DNA of 64,000 nucleotides from Pseudomonas sp. CFII64 (GTDB taxonomy: Bacteria; Pseudomonadota; Gammaproteobacteria; Pseudomonadales; Pseudomonadaceae). A program made the translations under genes and the position numbers. The notes under the pieces are model-generated. The model was not told the origin of the DNA. It ran no database searches and was given only the letters and a program-made list of their open reading frames with translations. Of this stretch, positions 26,985-35,800 are shown in pieces (the stretch's first letter is position 1; each line of letters starts with the position of its first letter). The stretch covers positions 1-64,000 of the forward strand of contig NZ_ATLO01000053.1 of NCBI RefSeq assembly GCF_000416235.1, read 5' to 3'.

Positions 26985-27110
26985 CCCGGCCGCCTTAAGC
27001 GCTTTTGTTCGAATCGCGCGCGAAAACTCTCAACGCCTGGGCAAAATGCACCTTTTCGAATGTGTTAAATTTACTAATATGGTCATAAGAACAGGAAGAT
27101 GGTGGCGTTT

Positions 27111-27467
27111 ATGAGCAGTCTGGGTGAGCGGTTAAGGGCAGAGCGGCATAGACTTGGTTTTTCACAGAAAAGGTTTGCTGGCTTGGGTGGGGTTAAGACA
27201 AACGCCCAAGGAAATTACGAATCGAACCAAAGGATTCCGAACGCCAGATACCTGACCGCCATAGGTGCAGAGGGTGCAGACGTTCTTTATATCGTGACGG
27301 GTGATAGAACCCCGTTGTCCATGGCGTGCCTAGATCCCCAAGAGGAAGGGATCGTGCGTTCCTATCGTGCACTCGATACTACAAGCCAAAATGCGCTCGA
27401 AAAGCTTTCTAATGTTTTATACAGGGCGGTGACCAGCAGGCCAGAGGATGAGCGCCACAGTGCCTGA
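27111..27467 (+). CDS. XRE-family transcriptional regulator
   Basis: This 118-residue protein has an N-terminal helix-turn-helix (LGERLRAERHRLGFSQKRFAGLGGVKTNAQGNYESNQRIPNARYLTAIGAEGADVLYIVTGDR), the compact Cro/CI-like domain found in phage and island regulators. A short helical C-terminal part follows (LDTTSQNALEKLSNVLYRAV). ATG 27111 is used; an in-frame start 12 bases upstream is possible. An AT-rich upstream region (AAATTTACTAATATGGTC) could hold its promoter. A repressor role is inferred from the family. Confidence 0.8.
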   Translation: MSSLGERLRAERHRLGFSQKRFAGLGGVKTNAQGNYESNQRIPNARYLTAIGAEGADVLYIVTGDRTPLSMACLDPQEEGIVRSYRALDTTSQNALEKLSNVLYRAVTSRPEDERHSA

Positions 27468-27670
27468 AATTTAGCGCACTCTTATTGAGGCGTGAGGTGT
27501 GCTGATGACCGATTTCCGTTCACCAGCATCACGCTCGAAAAGGGGCGACAGCTGGATTTAACCGACGTAAACCTGGACTGAGGGCTGGCTTGCTCAGTAT
27601 TACCCGACCTGGGACTAGTCGCGCTTAAGGGGGCGGAACTTTCAAGGTTACTTCGGATTGGGCCATACTG

Positions 27671-27943
27671 ATGAACTTGCTAACGTTTAGCTTTGAAGAC
27701 GATCTATCTGCCCTTTCAGCCTTATCTCCCACATCTGTAGTCAAACAGCGTATTGCGGGCTACCTCCAGTCTATCCAAGCGTGCTCGTCACTTGCTCAGC
27801 GCGATAAATTGATGGAGCTGATCGCTGGCTATATGCAAGCATTGGAAGACCTCGAGTTGCTCACCGCCGAGCAGCAAACATTGCTGAGGGAGCTGGTAAC
27901 ACGAGCGAACATGCGATCCAATCCTGATCATTCCCCTCTTTAG
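27671..27943 (+). CDS. Small helical hypothetical protein
   Basis: This 90-residue acidic protein (MNLLTFSFEDDLSALSALSPTSVVKQRIAGYLQSIQACSSLAQRDKLMELIAGYMQALEDLELLTAEQQTLLRELVTRANM) is predicted to be all-helical with no membrane segment. The amino-acid pattern and codon use look genuine, though no strong ribosome site is seen. I do not know its function. The 200 bases before it hold nothing recognised. Confidence 0.6.
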   Translation: MNLLTFSFEDDLSALSALSPTSVVKQRIAGYLQSIQACSSLAQRDKLMELIAGYMQALEDLELLTAEQQTLLRELVTRANMRSNPDHSPL

Positions 27944-27961
27944 AATTTACAGGGCAGTACC

Positions 27962-28312
27962 CTACGCTCTATTTTTTTCAAGCTTTTGATTAGCTGCGTC
28001 CAGCGCGCGTCGGAGCACATCGACCTGTTCGGCGACCCTTTTGAGTCCCATGATCTGATTGCAGTCTCGTCCGGCCTGCAATAGGCACTCCGAAACCCTG
28101 GCTTCAGTCGCTGCGAGCTTGATCCGCAAAGCATCCCGTTCGGCAGCCAACTGCTGATTCATCTCGATCAGCTCGGCGACATTGCTCCGGCTGCGGCGCA
28201 GCCTGTCGTTGAGGTCGGCCACCTCATCACACAGCATTTCAGATTGATGCTTCAGCATTTCCAGCGGGGTCGGTACGCCAAGGCACCCGAATGGTTCGTC
28301 GTTGATGAGCAT
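27962..28312 (-). CDS. LexA-controlled coiled-coil protein
   Basis: The 116-residue protein is a predicted coiled coil for most of its length (LEMLKHQSEMLCDEVADLNDRLRRSRSNVAELIEMNQQLAAERDALRIKLAATEARV ... VAEQVDVLRRALDAANQKLEKNRA). It has two Cys residues and no membrane helix. A near-ideal LexA box begins 19 bases upstream of the start, over the likely promoter, so the gene should be induced by DNA damage. The family and function are not known to me. A role in prophage/island SOS response or as a partner of a DNA-processing protein is only a guess. Confidence 0.65.
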   Translation of the reverse strand: MLINDEPFGCLGVPTPLEMLKHQSEMLCDEVADLNDRLRRSRSNVAELIEMNQQLAAERDALRIKLAATEARVSECLLQAGRDCNQIMGLKRVAEQVDVLRRALDAANQKLEKNRA

Positions 28313-28330
28313 AGCTCTGCGTCTCTATAC

Positions 28331-28346
28331 TGTTTTAATATACAGT
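28331..28346 (-). promoter_or_regulatory. LexA (SOS) box
   Basis: CTGT-TTTAATAT-ACAG has both tetranucleotides, the 8-base AT-rich spacer, and flanking TA on the left and TA on the right (TACTGT...ACAGTA), very close to the CTGTATATATATACAG consensus. It overlaps TATAAT-like sequence on the reverse strand 20-50 bases before the coiled-coil gene. Confidence 0.8.
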
Positions 28347-29516
28347 ATTATAGATCTCGGCAGCGAATCAAGATGAGGCGACGGGATGTTGTAATGACGG
28401 TCAGCAGTTTGGAGAGCACCTGCTGAGGCGAAGCTGGCCGACCTCAGCCATAAGATCATCCTAGCTTCGACGGATTAAATGTAGCGCAAAGGGATCAAGG
28501 CCAAAATCAAGCAGATAGATGGTTCAGATTCAGCTTGCAAGACACTGGAGCTTGGTAATGGCAAACGCATAGCGTCTAGCTTGCGCATTCGAAGCGCGAC
28601 GGCCAGCCCGGGTCAGAATCGAACATCGAGCCCAGGGCGTGACCGGTCAGGTGGCGTGAGTTCCTGACAGAGGGAATTTAGCGTATCTGATGAAAGTAGA
28701 CGGTCGAGCGGATGGATGGTTTTTACATCGGCAGGACACGGGGATAGCATAGTCGCCGGGGTGTCCTCCAAAACCGAGATACCCACTACAGTACTATATC
28801 GTCTCTCAGGTCGGCGTAAGGGGGTGTGTGCATGACAATACCCGGGGCAGGCGAAAACATGCGGGACGATGACTCTGTAGCAAGACAGGATGTAGCAGTT
28901 GATGTGACAGAGAGACGCATCTGCCCGAGTTTAGTGAACCGGTTGTAGGTAGGTAGGTAGGTAGGTGTGCCCCGCAAACCTGGCCTTGGCATCGGCGGGC
29001 CGGATGCCTCCAGAGCACGCCATCCATAATGAAGTTGGAGATTGTCCGCACAATCCAAACGAATAGACCGGTGGTAGTCATAATCTATGAACCGGGGCAG
29101 TCTGATCGTGTTCAACCTTAGTGAGGCAAATGCATTCCTCACTAATGCGGGTACCGCAAAATGAGCATCTCTGAAAGGTTGACTAGCTGGAACTTTCTCT
29201 GGCGGATTTCTGGTGTAGTTGTGTCCTGTAGGGCATGTGCCGCTGAGCAGCCGGAGGAAGAGCAAGCTTTGGCGTTTAAGCATTATCCAAATTGCAGGTT
29301 TGTAGAATGCCCGGCCTACCCTTGGCGAGACCTTGATAGCCTTCAGACAGGATTGCCCCGGGCCGTCACACAATGATTCGGTTCTTTGGGGCGACTCTCT
29401 GCGCTCGCATACCGGGCTTCCAAAGCCCAGAAGTAACCCAGCCAGATACCCTGTGACAAGGCAGCTCGCTCAAAGGCCTCTGCTTAAAATCGCGCTTTTC
29501 TGGATTTGAAATCTAG
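28347..29516. other. 1.2-kb stretch without a credible gene
   Basis: Open frames here (for example a 195-codon frame on the reverse strand) have atypical composition and no ribosome sites. The only regular structure is a perfect five-copy TAGG repeat at 28946-28965. The base composition is lower in GC than the flanking core genes, so this is probably decayed island DNA. Confidence 0.5.
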
Positions 29517-29918
29517 ATGTCGCACTCTCCTGGGATATCTCAGAGCACAATGAGTAACGTCTTGAAAATTGCTACGCCGATAGCAGTTTGTGCGGGCGGG
29601 TACCCGGACGCCGCCGCTCCGGGCATTGGCCAGGCATCCCAGTCATCCAAGTTCTCTACTCAGTCCCTACAGATACTGCCGGAGCAAGCGCAAGACCAGC
29701 AACCAGTGCCAAACGCCACGCCTCCTACTCTGAAGCAGGCGAACTGGTGGGACGCCTATCCCGATGCTGGCAATAAGCCAGCAAGCCAGGCACCCGCCGC
29801 GTCCCAGTCAGATAATCCCTGGTACAGCAACCCGATCAGCGACACCAAGGATGAAGTCGGGGCTGGCATGAGTGACGGCCACGAGGCTGTTGGGCCGACG
29901 TGGGTTATCGCTGGGTAG
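29517..29918 (+). CDS. Hypothetical Pro/Gln/Ala-rich protein
   Basis: This 133-residue frame is rich in Ser, Pro, Gln and Ala and has paired aromatic motifs near the C-terminus (ANWWDAYPDAGNKPASQ, DNPWYSNPISDTKDEVG). A start at 29550 (MSNVLKIATPIAVCAG) would give a short hydrophobic leader. I recognise no family. The sequence is low-complexity but the WW/PW motifs look selected, so it may be a small secreted protein. It stands alone. Confidence 0.35.
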   Translation: MSHSPGISQSTMSNVLKIATPIAVCAGGYPDAAAPGIGQASQSSKFSTQSLQILPEQAQDQQPVPNATPPTLKQANWWDAYPDAGNKPASQAPAASQSDNPWYSNPISDTKDEVGAGMSDGHEAVGPTWVIAG

Positions 29919-30173
29919 GCTCAGGGTTACGCCCGCCATGGTTACGCTCATGGTTACAAATCTAACTGTCGGCGCAACTTGCGCACGCTGCGGTTCTCCA
30001 CATCACGTCAGGATTACCTGAATTGGTAGTCTCAGTTAGCTGGTGTGGTCTCGCTGAGACTACTTATCAGACCAGCCAAAATCGAGGTGCGCCACGCGCC
30101 GCCAGAGCGACAAATGGATGATGGCATTATCGCATTGCAGATGTATGCTCCGCTCCTTCTGCCGGAGCCTGCA

Positions 30174-30380
30174 ATGAAAAGCACCGAAACAATTGCAAGT
30201 CTGCTTCATGCGCTCCTAAGCAATCAGACGGCCCTCGCTGAAGCCATCAATGATCTTACCGACTGGGTGGAATCCACCGGCTCCGCCGAAATAGCACAAA
30301 GCGTACGTGATCGCCTCAAGCCGCTTAAGAGTAACGAGGCCGTTATTGGTCACTGCGTTAAGGAGCTGATGCGGGGATAA
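30174..30380 (+). CDS. Small helical hypothetical protein
   Basis: From ATG 30174 this gives 68 residues, MKSTETIASLLHALLSNQTA LAEAINDLTDWVESTG and so on, ending GHCVKELMRG, preceded by a GGAG site about ten bases upstream. It is predicted to be helical and soluble. Small proteins of this kind are common in Pseudomonas accessory regions, and its plan (N-terminal helix pair, TDWVE) recalls the protein at 31912. Function unknown. Confidence 0.55.
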   Translation: MKSTETIASLLHALLSNQTALAEAINDLTDWVESTGSAEIAQSVRDRLKPLKSNEAVIGHCVKELMRG

Positions 30381-30484
30381 ATTCAGTTCACTAGCAGAGG
30401 CAGAAAAACCTGCTCTATCGGAGTTTTCATTGACGTCTATGCTTTCCACTTCTAAGAGCGGCAGGCTGTAACAGGAGCGTGATA

Positions 30485-30694
30485 ATGAGTACTGAAATTG
30501 CCAGGGCGCGAATGGTTTCAGAGCTTTCTAGGCTGGCAGAAGAATTCGAATTCTCTGCAGCCGGCTTGGGGAAGCTACGGGAAGCTGAAGGATTGATGGA
30601 TGCCGAAACATCAGACCTGATAGGTCGACTGCTCCGCACTTCATCCCAGTTAAGGATTCTTGCTGGCGAGGCCGAAAAAGACGGTAAAGATTGA
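30485..30694 (+). CDS. Small acidic helical hypothetical protein
   Basis: A 69-residue product (MSTEIARARMVSELSRLAEEFEFSAAGLGKLREAEGLMDAETSDLIGRLLRTSSQLRILAGEAEKDGKD) that is highly charged and helical. The composition looks real and the frame follows a GGAGCG about ten bases before the ATG. I know no function. The 230 bases after it up to the Nudix gene hold nothing recognised. Confidence 0.5.
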   Translation: MSTEIARARMVSELSRLAEEFEFSAAGLGKLREAEGLMDAETSDLIGRLLRTSSQLRILAGEAEKDGKD

Positions 30695-30922
30695 CCTTAG
30701 CCGAGTACGCGGTGGCGAGATCTGTAGGTCATGGACCGTCGCGTACCAGTAGATCACGACGCATGGAATGTTTGCAGCCCGGTTTTGTTAACGACCATAT
30801 AGGCTCACAGCCGTGATCTGTCCGTCGGAGGCGCTCGTTAATCAACAGACCGAATCCTGAATTTTGCTTTGAATTTGCCGTCACACTTTTAGCGTCTTAC
30901 AGCAATGCTGAAGGAGGGCGAG

Positions 30923-31357
30923 ATGAAAGCCAGGGCTACCGTTATTTGTCGAAAAAACGACTATGTCCTTTGCGTGCGAAAACCCGGCGCTAATTGGACG
31001 TTGCCGGGCGGCAAGATAGAGCGTGGGGAGTCGCCCAGCGACGCGGCGTTACGTGAGCTTGAGGAAGAAACAGGGATGGCGGCTCGAGACCTTATCTATC
31101 TCGCCCGATATGAGAGAGAAGATACAACGCACTTTGTTTTTATGGCCCAGCTTCAGCCGGGTGATAAGCCGGCGGCAAGCAATGAAATCTCAGCTTGCAG
31201 GTGGCTGCTTCGAAAGCATTTTCGCAATCCCGAACTGAGCAAGGCGGCTAAGGAAATCGTAAAGGGTTTCTCCGATTTCCAGCCGGAATGTTGGCGTTAC
31301 CAACGCTCAACCGGACAGCCTTCGCCCAAGACTACTCAATATTTCGTCACCTGTTGA
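30923..31357 (+). CDS. Nudix hydrolase
   Basis: This 144-residue protein has a complete Nudix box, GGKIERGE-(x7)-RELEEETGM, which binds Mg and cleaves nucleoside-diphosphate-linked substrates. The beta strands around it (ATVICRKNDYVLCVRKPGANWTLPGG) fit the fold. ATG 30923 (MKARATVICRKND) has GGAGG seven bases upstream; the earlier ATG at 30905 would include that site in the coding region. Substrate cannot be told from sequence; it may cleanse oxidised nucleotides or act on a dinucleotide. It is isolated in the accessory stretch. Confidence 0.85.
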   Translation: MKARATVICRKNDYVLCVRKPGANWTLPGGKIERGESPSDAALRELEEETGMAARDLIYLARYEREDTTHFVFMAQLQPGDKPAASNEISACRWLLRKHFRNPELSKAAKEIVKGFSDFQPECWRYQRSTGQPSPKTTQYFVTC

Positions 31358-31434
31358 GACGTTGGGCAGTTCCAGCGGCTTCGAGTTGTAAGCTCGCCAA
31401 CAGCTTTGGTGGTTGTTCTACGCTTGGCGAGGGG

Positions 31435-31698
31435 CTAACGCCGCACTGCTTTACGCATTGAGTGGTCCGGCAGCCCCTTTTGCGAAAATTCCAGCCTTAA
31501 CTCGGATACCAAGTTCGCAATAGCACGGCTCGAGGAAAGTGTATCGACGCGTATCCCATCGACGAAAAACGACGCGTGCCCCTTCTGCGAAGGGTAGAGG
31601 TTGACCGTCATACGGCCCTCACCATCGATTTTGCATACGCACCTAGTTGGCAAAAAGGCCGATTCAATTATTTGGCAAAGCTCCAAGGGAGAGATCAT
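31435..31698 (-). CDS. DUF1652 family protein
   Basis: MISPLELCQIIESAFLPTRCVCKIDGEGRMTVNLYPSQKG followed by SSRAIANLVSELRLE is the pattern of DUF1652, a small family largely confined to Pseudomonas. The start at 31698 gives 87 residues. An upstream in-frame start (MNVSFLDPS) is less likely because MISPLEL is the usual family start. Function is not known. Family members commonly carry the tandem LPTRC and SSRAIA motifs seen here. Confidence 0.75.
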   Translation of the reverse strand: MISPLELCQIIESAFLPTRCVCKIDGEGRMTVNLYPSQKGHASFFVDGIRVDTLSSSRAIANLVSELRLEFSQKGLPDHSMRKAVRR

Positions 31699-31809
31699 GG
31701 CAGCATTCCTTTTCTCATTGTGAGTGGTGGACGGATCGAGAAAGGAAACGTTCAAGTAACGTTACCGAATGGGTATGGGCCCGACAGAGCTGTACCAAAT
31801 ATTGCCAAT

Positions 31810-31828
31810 CCGCGCTCGGTAAGCGCGG
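31810..31828 (+). terminator. Hairpin with T-rich tail
   Basis: A 7-bp GC-rich stem (CCGCGCT / AGCGCGG, 5-base loop) is followed by GTCTTCTTT. It lies in the 210-base gap before the gene at 31912. As there is no forward gene just upstream, it could be a leader or attenuator hairpin instead of a terminator. Confidence 0.35.
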
Positions 31829-31911
31829 GTCTTCTTTGCCTGCGATTCGTCAGCTCGCCAGCTCTTCCAACGTCTATGGCCTAAGCTTTCCTCATCAATG
31901 GAGGAAACAAT

Positions 31912-32166
31912 ATGTCTGCCTTGCCCCGCGATCCAACCGCCGCTTTGCTCGTGCGACTAAACCGAAATATCAACGCCCTTGGATCTGCCGTCGACGAGAT
32001 TCGAATTTGGATCAGCCGACAGGGCGACGTAGGCACGGCACTTAGCATCGGAGCCTACCTGGATGTGCTCCAAGAGAATGCCGACGAAATCGCCGAGGGC
32101 ATGGTTGACTTGATTGTCAGGATTTCTCAAGCCGCGCCGGTAGAACCGCAAAAGCAGACATTGTGA
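31912..32166 (+). CDS. Small helical hypothetical protein
   Basis: An 84-residue protein (MSALPRDPTAALLVRLNRNINALGSAVDEIRIWISRQGDVGTALSIGAYLDVLQENADEIAEGMVDLIVRIS) behind a strong GGAGGAAACA site. It is helical and soluble. Its stop overlaps the GTG start of the excisionase-like gene, so the two are translated together. Short proteins of this type paired with an excisionase-like gene recur in Pseudomonas islands; function unknown. Confidence 0.65.
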   Translation: MSALPRDPTAALLVRLNRNINALGSAVDEIRIWISRQGDVGTALSIGAYLDVLQENADEIAEGMVDLIVRISQAAPVEPQKQTL

Positions 32167-32384
32167 TTCGATTAACGCTGCTCGTATGCCCAGGCAGCGA
32201 AGTGATCGCACACGCCATAGCGGAGTGGTTGACGCGCTATCTGACAATTAGGAAGTTCTCCGCCGAGTCGGGATACAGTGAGGCCGCTGTGCGCTCAAAG
32301 ACTCAGAGCGACGTTTTGCTCAAAGGGCAGGTTTGGCACCATGCGCCAGATGGCCGGGGTTTAATCGACGTGCAAGGCTGCTGA
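32163..32384 (+). CDS. Excisionase-like DNA-binding protein
   Basis: The 73-residue protein contains TIRKFSAESGYSEAAVRSKTQSDVLLKGQVWHHAPDGRGLIDVQG. This is the winged-helix pattern of Pseudomonas phage/island excisionases (KF-x-x-x-x-GYT-x-x-AV-x-x-KI...G-x-x-W-x-x-x-PDGR-x-LI). It starts at GTG 32163 overlapping the preceding stop. No recombinase lies within 12 kb; the nearest is the integrase at 44415. It could be an orphan of a lost island, or act on that integrase. Confidence 0.65.
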   Translation: MIRLTLLVCPGSEVIAHAIAEWLTRYLTIRKFSAESGYSEAAVRSKTQSDVLLKGQVWHHAPDGRGLIDVQGC

Positions 32385-32857
32385 AATCAGCGGGCCTAAT
32401 CACGCCACTGCGGAGTGAAGAACGGGGAGTGTTTGACAGTGAAGAAATCGGACTAGATGGTGTAGCACGTGTACTGCAACCTAAATTCTAGTGAACCCTA
32501 CCTCCTTACCTTGGGTCTCATTAGTGAGTGGGATTGTGGCCCACTTGGCCTAGTAAACTTAAAATAAACCACTAATCTGCGTCGAAAAGATTACGCAGCT
32601 TTCTCCGGTCCCAGCGTGCGTGACTTGCGCAGCAATGCCCGCATCTGTCTGCCTGGGTCTTGGCTGCATAAACACCATCCCCTGGTTAACACTGCATAGA
32701 TCAAACGGGCCAATTGGTGACAGTAGCCTTGATCGCAAAGCTGATGTCCATTCTTTACCAAGAGCGAACGACGGCTGCTCCGATGAAGCTTTTATCATTG
32801 CGCGCATTGGGCGCGGCATGGTTCAACGCTTGGGCTTCTCGATTCAGGAGGGTCAGG
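32385..32857. other. Gap without a recognised gene
   Basis: Roughly 470 bases between the excisionase-like gene and the end of the reverse-strand signalling gene. It is AT-rich near 32555-32575 (TAAACTTAAAATAAACCAC). Short open frames are present but none has a convincing start or family pattern. It may be the right boundary of the accessory stretch. Confidence 0.5.
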
Positions 32858-35800
32858 TCAACCTTCCTTAAACTCACCCGCCGCCGGACTTTCATCCTTT
32901 TTCATGATCAGATCATGGTGTTGAAACGCCTGGGCGATGGTGGTGCGCAGTTCCTTGTCGTCCCATGGCTTGGTGAGAAACTTGTAGATCGCGCCCTGAT
33001 TGATCGCGTCGGTCACTGACTTCAGATCGGTGTAGCCTGACAACACAATGCGCACGGTTGCGGGGTACAGATCCTTGACCCGGCTGAGGAATTCGGTGCC
33101 ATTCATTTCCGGCATGCGCTGGTCGGACAGGATGACGTGCACGTCATGCTTGGCCAGCAAGGCAAAGGCATCGGCGGCGTTTCTGGCGGTCAGGATCTGG
33201 TAGCCGTCACGGCGCAGCACGCGGCTCAAGGCGCGCAGGATGTTCTCCTCGTCATCCAGCAGCAGCAGGGTTTGCCCGCTGGCATTGATGCCTTGGGTCG
33301 GGCGTTGCAATTGAAGGCGCTGCTGCTGCTCGTGGAGGAATATTTCCAGATCCTTGAGCGGCATCGGCTTGGCGAAGTAATAGCCCTGGAACGCGTCGCA
33401 CTGGTTCTTCTTCAGGAAATCGAACTGCGGCTCGTTTTCCACGCCTTCGGCGATCACCTTGAGGCCCAAGTGGTGGGCCATGGAAATGATGCCTTGGGTA
33501 ATCGCGGCGTCGTTGCGGTCGCTGATGATTTCCTGGACGAAAGAGCGATCGATCTTGACCTTGTCGATGGGCAGGCGTTTGAGGTAGTTGAGGCTGGAAA
33601 AACCGGTGCCGAAGTCGTCGATAGCGATGTGCACACCGATTTTCTTCAGCGATTTCAGGGTCTGAATGGCCTTCTCGGCGTTGTCCATCAACACCGACTC
33701 GGTGATCTCCAGCTCCAGCAGTTCGGCGGGTAAACCAGTGCTTTGCAGCGTGGCTTGCACGAAGTTGATGAAGTTCGCCCGCTGGAATTGCAGCGGAGAA
33801 ATATTCACCGCCATGACCTGATTCTTCCAGCCCTGATCGAATAACAGACGTGCGTGCTGGCAGGCGGTAATCAGCGCCCATTCGCTCATGGGAATGATCT
33901 GGCCGGTGTCTTCGGCAACGGGAATGAACTGGATGGGCGGGATGAAACCATGCTCGGCATGGTGCCAGCGCATCAGCGCTTCATAGCCGGTAACCCGGCC
34001 GCTGCGCGCATCGATCTGCGGTTGGTAGTAGAGCTGCAAGGCCTGGGCTTCGATCGCTTTTTGCAGTTCGTTACGCAGATAAACCCGCTCGCTGACTTTC
34101 TGATTGAGGTCTTCGGTGTACCACTGATAGCTGTTTTTACCCTGGCGCTTGGCTTTATACATGGCCAGATCGGCCTGCTGAATCAGATGCATCGGCTGTT
34201 CGATGCTTCCATCGGTCATGGTAATACCCATGCTGGCGGTGATCTGCAGCTCAGTGCCCTCGATCTTGTAGACGCGGCCAATGTTTTCGATCAAACGGTT
34301 GGCCACCAGCAACACATCCTCAGCCTTGGCCAGGTCCGGCAGAATGACGATGAATTCATCACCGCCCAGACGCGCCACGGTATCGCCGGGGCGCACCTGT
34401 TGCTCCATGCGCCGCGCGACTTCGATCAGGATCAGATCGCCGATGCTGTGGCCCAGGCTGTCGTTGATCGGCTTGAAACCGTCCAGGTCGATGAACATCA
34501 CCGCCAGGGTGCGATTGTAGCGGTGGCTGATCTTGCAGCCCTGAATCAGGCGATCTTCCAGCAACGTGCGATTGGGCAGCCCGGTCAGGACGTCATGGCT
34601 GGCGTTATAGGCCAGTTCCGACTCAACGCGTTTCTGCTCGGAGACATCGCGCAGCGCCACCACCCAGCCTTGCGGTCCTTCCTCGTTGATCAACGGCGCG
34701 CTATCGAACGCCAGGTAACGTTCGCCCTGCGGCACTCGCCAGCGGCTGACTTCGCCGTGGTAACTGCTGGTGCGCGCGCTGTGCTGGCTGTCACTCAGGG
34801 CCAGCGGCAGATAATGCTCCAGGGCCTGGCCCACCAGCGCGTCGGCCGGCTGGTTCAACAAGTCGGCCGCCGTCGGATTGATAAAGGTCAGCAGGCCTTT
34901 GCGGTCCACCGCCAGCAAGCCTTCGCTGACACTGTTGGTGATGGCCGAGGTGAATTCCAGTTGGGTTTGCAGACGCCGCTCGCCGGCCAGGACGGCCTGG
35001 ACCAGTTGGCTGTTTTTCATGACCGCCACGGCCATTTGCGCAAACTGCTGAGCGATGGCCAGGTCATCCTGGTCGAACTCGCCTTCGTACTTGTCCGAGA
35101 GCTGCAACAGGCCCAGGTTGGTCCCGTCATGGTCCTTGAGCGGCACGGCCAGCCAGCCGCGTTTGGCCGGCGAAGTGCGGGTCATGGCGCCTTTTGCGTA
35201 CCAGCGCGAATGGTTGTCCAGTTCGTCGCGGGTCAGCAGGATCGGCTGGTTGGTGTCGCGGATCTTGGCGTTGAAATCCAGATCGTCGGCGGCAATGGAT
35301 TCGTAGGGCCAGTCGGCATATTTCTCGGACAGCGATACCGAATGAATGGCCGGCGCGCCGTCTGCTGTCTCGTTCAAATCGATGACCGACTGATGGGCGC
35401 CAAGTAACAGACGTAAGCGTTCGGCCATGTAGTCGAGCAAGGTATCGTTGTGAGTGTGACTGTTGATGATGCTGTTGATGTTCACGGCGGTTTCACTCAA
35501 GCCGCCGAGCAGTTCGGCCTGGTGCTCAGAGTGTTGCAACGCCTCGCGCAAGGCGCTCAGGGTTCTGTTGCGCTCGCTGAAGTCCTTGACGATCCCGAAG
35601 CCGCCGACGACCTTTTCATCGATGATGATCGGCAAATGCGTCAGGCCCACGTCGATCAATTGACCGTCGCGCGTGCGCAGCAGGCCTTCATCGCGCAGCG
35701 AACCGCCGGTGATGGTGGTGCTGATGTAGTCGGCGAGTTTCGACGGGTCTTCGTTGTGTACCAGCAGCGACAAATGCTCGCTGAGCAACTCTTCTTCGCT

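Noticed and set aside
27000..27020. GTTCGAATC near the XRE gene as a tRNA T-arm
   Set aside because: No matching acceptor, D or anticodon arms are present around it; no tRNA gene was found in the window.
28946..28965. Five-copy TAGG repeat as a phase-variation switch
   Set aside because: The repeat is short and not inside a credible gene or promoter, so I have no basis for a switching role.
28786..29373. 195-codon reverse-strand frame in the gene-poor island stretch
   Set aside because: Composition is unnatural (many Pro, Arg, Tyr, Cys runs), it spans a TAGG microsatellite, and there is no ribosome site or recognisable domain.
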